From: Tretioscincus oriximinensis
Lineage: Eukaryota > Chordata > Lepidosauria > Squamata > Gymnophthalmidae
Reading direction: 5' to 3'
Assembly: GCA_022410635.1 (NCBI GenBank)
Contig: JAJVDF010000454.1
Span: 45,310 to 109,309, forward strand
DNA length: 64,000 nt
The notes beneath the pieces were generated by a model. That model made no database searches. It was not told where the DNA came from and was given only the letters and a program-made list of their open reading frames with translations. The first letter of the stretch is position 1; every line of letters begins with the position of its first letter. A program made the translations under genes and the position numbers. Positions 58,577 to 64,000 of the stretch are shown here, piece after piece.

Positions 58577-61179
58577 TCATATTATAAGTCTTTGTTCCTG
58601 GATCATCTGAAAGGTTTCAATAAGAAGTCTATTTGAATCTCTGGAATTCGCAAAGGCGATGAGTTTTGCCCATTTTATTGTCCATTGTGTTGTTGGTTGA
58701 AGTCCTATAGTTCGGAGTCGGTATTCCCGTAGTACGTCAAATAATAAGAATTCTATTATGTAGTCCCACCAGAGTGTGATGTTCCATTTTCTCTGGTCTT
58801 TCCAGCCCCTTACTAATACCAAGTGCCCCGCCAATATTGCATTCTCNATGAACAGTCTGTCTTCCGTTGTCATAGTCAGAGAGTCTGTTACCCCAAATAG
58901 CCAAAACTCGTCAGAATCAANCNTTTGAATATTTGTTATTTCTAAAACCTGAGAGCANATAAGTTGGCGGAATTGTTGTACTGCCNGGCAGGTTGCCCAC
59001 ATGTGTAAGTATGTTCCTCTCACCACGCATCCATGCCAACATTGTGGGGGAANCCTGGCCATATGTGATATTTGTGTTGGAGTCCTATACCATTTGGTAA
59101 ATTTTTTNAATTCTGTTTCTCGTATTTTGTTGTCTTTATAACATTGGAATCTTGATAACCATTCTTCCCATCTATTAATCATGTTTGGTATTTCATGATT
59201 CCAATATTCTATTAGTTTTATACTATTATCATATTTACTGGTTATCAGTACATTATAAATTTCTTTTATCAATTTTTTCTCTCCCTTTATGACCCCATTT
59301 ATCACCTTTTCCAATTTTGATGTTCCCCTCATACTTATTTTTAATTGTTGCTCGTTGATAATATTTGCAATAGCATAATGTTGAAGCCAGAATCTCTGGC
59401 CTTCTTGAATGGTGATTCTTCTTATTCTATTCCAATTTATTATATTTNCTTCGTTGTCAATTATGTCTCTGATTCTATGAATCTCCTGTGATTTTAATAA
59501 TTCTAAATATTTATGCAGAGCATCCTGCCCTGTGCAGTTTAATGCTGTTATTGAGGCAAGTTGTCTCCAATTGTTTGCTATTGATTTTTCATTGGCTTTC
59601 CATATCTTGTAAATTGATGACATTGGGAGAAGCCAGTGTTTCGTAGTGCCTCTGTTATATGAAGGAAAAAGTATGGATAATTTTTTTAGGTTGTTCATCG
59701 CTAGTTCAATTCTTATTGATTTTCTCGTTCTTAGGTGTTCCATTTGAAAAATTTTTAGTAATTGAAAGGCATCCTGATATAATTTAAGCGAGGGAAGCCC
59801 CCACCCAGTCTTGTTCCTTGGTGAGTGTAAGGTCATATTTGAAATTCTGTTTAATTTACCATTCAGTATCCATAATTTTATCTCTCTTTCCCAATATTTG
59901 ATTTGGTTATTTGGTATNGTAATAGGCACAGTTTGAAATAAGAACAGAAATCTGGGGAGAATCAACATGTTGTATGCCCTGATTTTAGTTGAGAGGTTCC
60001 ATTGTTTGTTTTTCCACTGGTTGAGCTTATTTTTGATCTTTTTCCATATTGGTTTATAGTTTATATCAATTATTTTGTTGAGATTTTTTGGGATCCATAC
60101 TCCCAAGTATTTAAATTTTTTAAGTCTGACATTTAATCCCGTATCGTCTTTTATCCGATTACGGTCTCCCCTGGAGATGTTTATCATCAATAATTCTGAT
60201 TTGATGACNTTAATCTTGAGTCCTGATAATTTTTCAAATTTATCCGTATGTGTTTTTATTCTCGGGATATCTGTCTTAGGGTTTTTTATAATAATTAATG
60301 CGTCATCCGCGTACATTTGGATTTTGATTTCATCGGATGCAACTCTATACCCTCTAATGTTAATGTCATCTCTTATTCTATCAGCTAATAATTCTATGNC
60401 CAAAATAAAGATAAGCGGGGAAAGGGGACATCCCTGTTTGACACCACTTCGAATCTCTTCAAATCGAGATACGCCTTGATTTAACCTCACTCTTGCTTTG
60501 TTATTGGAGTATAAGCTTTTAATGGTGTTGACAAAATTTTCCCCCATGTTATATTTTGAACACATATTTTGTATATATAAGTGATTGACTGAGTCGAACG
60601 CTTTATAANCATCCAGTTTTAAAAAANCNACGGGTTGTTTGTAACGTTGAGCGTGATTTATAATATTGATAGCAGTTCGAATAGGATCTGAGATTTGCCT
60701 CCCTTTAATGAACCCAAATTGATCTTCCGAAATTATTTTTGGTAATATTTTCTCTAATCTGGATGNGAGAATGCTAGTAAAGATTTTGTAATCTGTGTTC
60801 ATAAGGNNGATNGGCCTGTATGATTCTGTGTTAGTCGGATCTCTCCCCGGTTTAAATATCNGGACAATCTCTGCTTCCCTCCAAGAGTCTGGAGTATCCT
60901 GACGAAGAAGAACTGCATTAAATAAAATTACCATATGAGGGAGCAATTCCTCCCTAAAAATCCTATAAAAAGAGGCGGTAAATCCGTCTGTTCNGGGGGC
61001 CTTACCCAGTTTGAGATGTTTTATGGCTTTGTCCACTTCCTGAATCGTTATTGGACTGTTTAGGGCTTGTTTTTCTATATCGTTCATCTTGGTCTTTACA
61101 TCAAAGTTATCGTCATCAATCGGTCTAATTCTATATAAATATTTATAGAACTCTATAAATCGTTCTCTGATAGATTTAT
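58577..61179 (-). CDS. L1 ORF2p fragment: reverse transcriptase and C-terminal zinc knuckle
   Basis: About 867 codons of L1 ORF2, the protein that nicks target DNA and reverse-transcribes L1 RNA; the endonuclease is absent here. The frame is open to an ATG in host DNA at 61225, so numbering from there: LKLGKAP.TDGF (71-82), DQFGFIKGRQ (168-177), LKLD.YKAFD with the first catalytic Asp (about 205), SGVKQGCPLSP (260-270), YADD with the catalytic Asp pair (305-308), LPRFLFLFQTVPI (423-435) and a C-terminal CCHC knuckle, C729-x3-C733-x7-H741-x4-C746. The TGA is at 58577-58579. No stop or frameshift interrupts it, but single Ns leave some residues unknown. Without a promoter or ORF2 5' part, it is not expected to make functional L1. 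Confidence 0.9.
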
Positions 61180-61205
61180 CACTGTTGGGAGCATTACAAC
61201 ATCTT

Positions 61206-61882
61206 GAAACATTAGTAGGTATCAAACTTTCTGTTGAATGGGTTGCATCCTTTCTGTTCAGCCCTTGCGTTATTTTATATTTGCTGCTCTATGAATAAAG
61301 ACTAGTTCTTTGGAAAATGATTCAGTGTGGAGGCACTTATAATCTTGTTATGACTTGTGTAGCATACGTTCTGATTGGATGTCAACTTGGCCAATTGGTA
61401 GATGTTCTCTTGCATAATTGGAGGCAAGCCAAAAGCATCGAGATCAATCCACAACATCTCTCCAGAAGACAGCAACTAAAAGATCCTTGACATATCCAAA
61501 CCAATAAACTTTCATGGATATATTCATGTCACCATCATATGTTTGCTTTGACTTATTTTTATACAATATACCATCTGCTTTGATTGCTTTTGCTTCTGAA
61601 CCTTCTCTTTTTTCTCCAACTTTCTTCCTATCTAACCTCAATCTGCATCCTTTCTTTGCTCTTTTTAAGTTAATTGTAACAGTCAGGGTATTAAAAAAAA
61701 ACCTGCAAAAACTTCACTCAGAAAATACATAGATTTGCTAAAGTAATATAGCAAATGAGTGCACGACCTATCAAACAGAAATGATGCTGATTTTTCAAAA
61801 GTCCTTTACATATATAACTAATAACAGTGTAACATTGCAGAAAGGGATATACTGCCCTTCAAAGGAGCATGGCATTAGAACA
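61206..61882. other. Unique sequence, no gene seen
   Basis: Nothing recognised. Confidence 0.4.
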
Positions 61883-62060
61883 TTGTACTATTTATTTATT
61901 TAGGAATGTATATCCTGCCCTACCATACAATAAATCCTAGGATGGGCAGCACAAGATTAAAAGCAATACATACACATGATTTTTCTACTACTTTTCTGAA
62001 GGACCAACTTAAAAATGGAGAAAAAGATCTTGGCACAAGAGCTGATCCAATGGAAAGTGC
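61883..62060 (-). mobile_element. Retroposon fragment, TTTATT-tailed family
   Basis: TATTTATTTATTTAGGAATG then 'tatatcctgccctacca' and 'gcacaagattaaaagcaata', matching 39165-39240. The right limit is uncertain. Confidence 0.6.
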
Positions 62061-62507
62061 TTGGGAGTCTTCTCAGCTCACGATTGCACCCCATCATAGA
62101 TAGTAAATAGTTGGAACCAGAAACAAAAGTGGATGTAACATTAGCTTTGTATAATATGGTTATACTATCACATTATTACTTACACACAAGAAGTGCTTTT
62201 GTTAAACAAGTGTACCCTGTGTTTTTAAATTGATATGAAGAAGTTTTGGTGCCCACAATTATGGGCTTTAATAGAAATGGTTTAGAGCAACACAATAAAG
62301 CAAGAGCTGCTAATATTTAGTCTTCCAAATAATGATAAATTACAACTAACACCAAGCCTTGCATGTCAAGTTGTACTGTTTGCACATGGTAAAAGGAAGT
62401 ACAAAATGTCAACAGGAATACATTGTTGCCTCTTGCATGGCCAACTAGACAGATATGTTTAATATGGTATCACATCAACAATGATTTCTAGGAGCCCACA
62501 GTATACT
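62061..62507. other. Unique AT-rich sequence
   Basis: Nothing recognised. Confidence 0.4.
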
Positions 62508-62602
62508 ACTTCCTCCTCTCCCTCCTCCCCCTCCTCTTCTTCTTCTTCTTCTTCTTCTTTTTCTTTTTCTTTTTCTTCTTCTTCTTCTTCATCATCTTCT
62601 TC
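62508..62602. repeat. Pyrimidine microsatellite (TCC)n-(TTC)n-(TTTTTC)n-(TTC)n
   Basis: About 95 bases of uninterrupted pyrimidine structure with three unit types, ending in ATCATC. Confidence 0.95.
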
Positions 62603-64000
62603 GGCATTTCCTGGAAGTTCTCAGTGAGGTGACATTTATTTTTCTAGATGTATGGGTAAAAAGAACTGCCAAAATTGCTGCTGAACTTCCAGTGATAACA
62701 ATGGAAAGCATTTTTTTTCAACTGGCATTACATAGGGAAGATTACAAGGATGTCTGATAATCCCAACACAATGCTAACAACCCTGCCCAATTTATAAGTC
62801 ATGTGAAGATTGCTTTATGGTTTGGTAATGGCCGAAAGGCCATCCAGTCAATCTGCTATAGAGATTCCAAAATATAACCTATTGAACTCTATGCTTTTAT
62901 GCACTAATACATTTTAGCCCATGTATGGGTCCATAAATGCATGCATTTTGATCCACTTAGCACATTTATTGTTGTATAGATAGATACTGGGATATTAGTG
63001 CTAATAGGAACAAAATGTCTTAATTAAACTGGATATTTGAAATACAGACTATGAAACTGCTTCTGAATCATCCTTCATCACATTAGATCACTAGCAACAT
63101 TAAGACTGGTTCTTCTATTATCATTAGCAATATATATATCTCACATTGTGATATTCTCCTTTCTGATTAATGGAACAATTAACTATGCATAGGTACATTT
63201 TAGTGCATTAAATATTAGTTACTGACCCATCTAATCTGCTATTAGGTGATTAAATGCAGATCTAACAATTTTATGTAAGTATAAAGGCAGTTCTAATGGA
63301 AGGAAATGGCAATCTGTGGAAGTGTTCAATATAAAATGGAGCTCATTGCAAGTGAAATATAGAGCATTGTACTACCTGTGCTTGATTATTATGCTTAACC
63401 TATAATTTGCCTATTTTGAGACTCTTATGCTAGCATTGAATAGTGGAGTTAATCTAGTATCAATCAAGCATAAGGTAAATTAAAAATCCAGTTTCACTGA
63501 TTGGAGTTAAAAACTGGTTTCAGTCTTAGTTTGAATGAATCCCTCCCTCCTTCCCCATCCCCTTTTTAGCAGTTATCCATAAACATGTATGAACAAATTT
63601 CAACTTATTTGAATCCAATGCAACAGTATTCATTTTTATACCCAATGTACTCGTGTGCACATACAACATTTATTATTTATTGGATTTACTAGTGTTGGAA
63701 GCCCAAAAATGCTAGTGTAGATTTCAGAGTGGTGACAGGAAGACGCTTATCCTCCTGGCTTGAGCCGGCACTGGGGAAGATGTTTGTCCCCCAGCGGTAC
63801 TGGCAGGAGGACACATGACTCCCTTCATGTGCCTTCAGTGATGGCAATGTGGCAGACACCATGTTGATTGTGGCTACACAGTACACACACATGGAGTGAT
63901 GTCATAGCATGGCTGACACATTCCATCACCATGAAGGGTACTTAATTGACAGTTTTTCCACTATTTTAATGCCGTAGGGAACCCATCGCTGCAACCCTCT
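62603..64000. other. Unique sequence, no gene seen
   Basis: No repeat or gene recognised up to the window end. It is AT-rich with a GC-richer final 300 bases. Confidence 0.4.

Larger units (their letters stand above)
58442..61205 (-). mobile_element. 5'-truncated L1 LINE insertion with 26-bp target-site duplication
   Basis: A minus-strand L1 with poly-A (poly-T at 58466-58480 on plus), a short 3' UTR (about 58481-58576) and an ORF2 open to the 5' break at about 61179. The 26-base target duplication beginning 'cactgttgggagcattacaa' stands at 58442-58467 and exactly at 61180-61205. Perfect duplications and an open frame point to a recent insertion. ORF1, the 5' UTR and the endonuclease part of ORF2 are missing. 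About twenty single Ns lie in it, far denser than elsewhere. Confidence 0.93.

Noticed and set aside
60075..60479. 134-codon plus-strand frame inside the L1
   Set aside because: Antisense shadow of the L1 ORF2 on the minus strand.

Overview
This window looks like non-coding nuclear DNA from a squamate reptile (a lizard, gecko or snake; I cannot narrow it further). The evidence is the repeat content: CR1 LINEs ending in the octamer TTCTTATG, tRNA-derived SINEs with trinucleotide tails, a young L1, L2-like LINE remnants and several palindromic DNA-transposon derivatives. The sequence is AT-rich, poor in CpG, has scattered single Ns and one assembly gap (28094-28739). I recognise no complete host protein-coding gene, tRNA, rRNA, operon or CRISPR array. 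Nearly all long reading frames belong to LINEs or simple repeats, or are chance frames.

Layout. 1-2.8 kb: two CR1 3' ends in opposite orientations, an internally repetitive block and a hairpin retroposon. 2.8-13 kb: mostly unique DNA with a 78-bp palindromic MITE (6.1 kb), L2-like LINE remnants (10.0 and 12.0-12.5 kb) and microsatellites. 13-23 kb: Tc1-type MITEs (13.1, 16.7 kb), a hAT-like hairpin MITE (14.7 kb), a SINE carrying a nested insertion and an expanded trinucleotide tail (21.2-21.6 kb), and quiet stretches resembling conserved non-coding DNA. 26-29 kb: an L1 3' end, then a dispersed repeat with 38-bp tandem units and a CR1-like segment, split by an L1 copy that runs into the gap. 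29.7-35.5 kb: AT-rich and repeat-poor, ending beside a candidate minus-strand exon (35563-35676). 36.9-39.0 kb: an old L1 3' piece and two CR1 fragments joined tail to tail. 39-54 kb: scattered repeats, including a second copy of the 38-bp-unit repeat (43.2-43.5 kb), SINEs, a MITE and a hAT-like MITE with target duplications. 55.4-57.7 kb: a SINE and two unrelated MITEs back to back, then another SINE and MITE. 58.4-61.2 kb: a 5'-truncated L1 with an open ORF2 (reverse transcriptase to zinc knuckle) and a 26-bp target-site duplication. 61.2-64 kb: mostly unique.

The elements relate as autonomous and dependent partners: L1, CR1 and L2-like machinery against SINEs and truncated retroposons, and Tc1/mariner-like or hAT-like transposases (none encoded here) against the MITEs. 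The points most worth following are the hairpin repeat whose copies carry 10-15 bp target duplications, the CR1-related repeat with 38-bp units, the tail-to-tail CR1 junction and the candidate exon beside a long repeat-poor tract.
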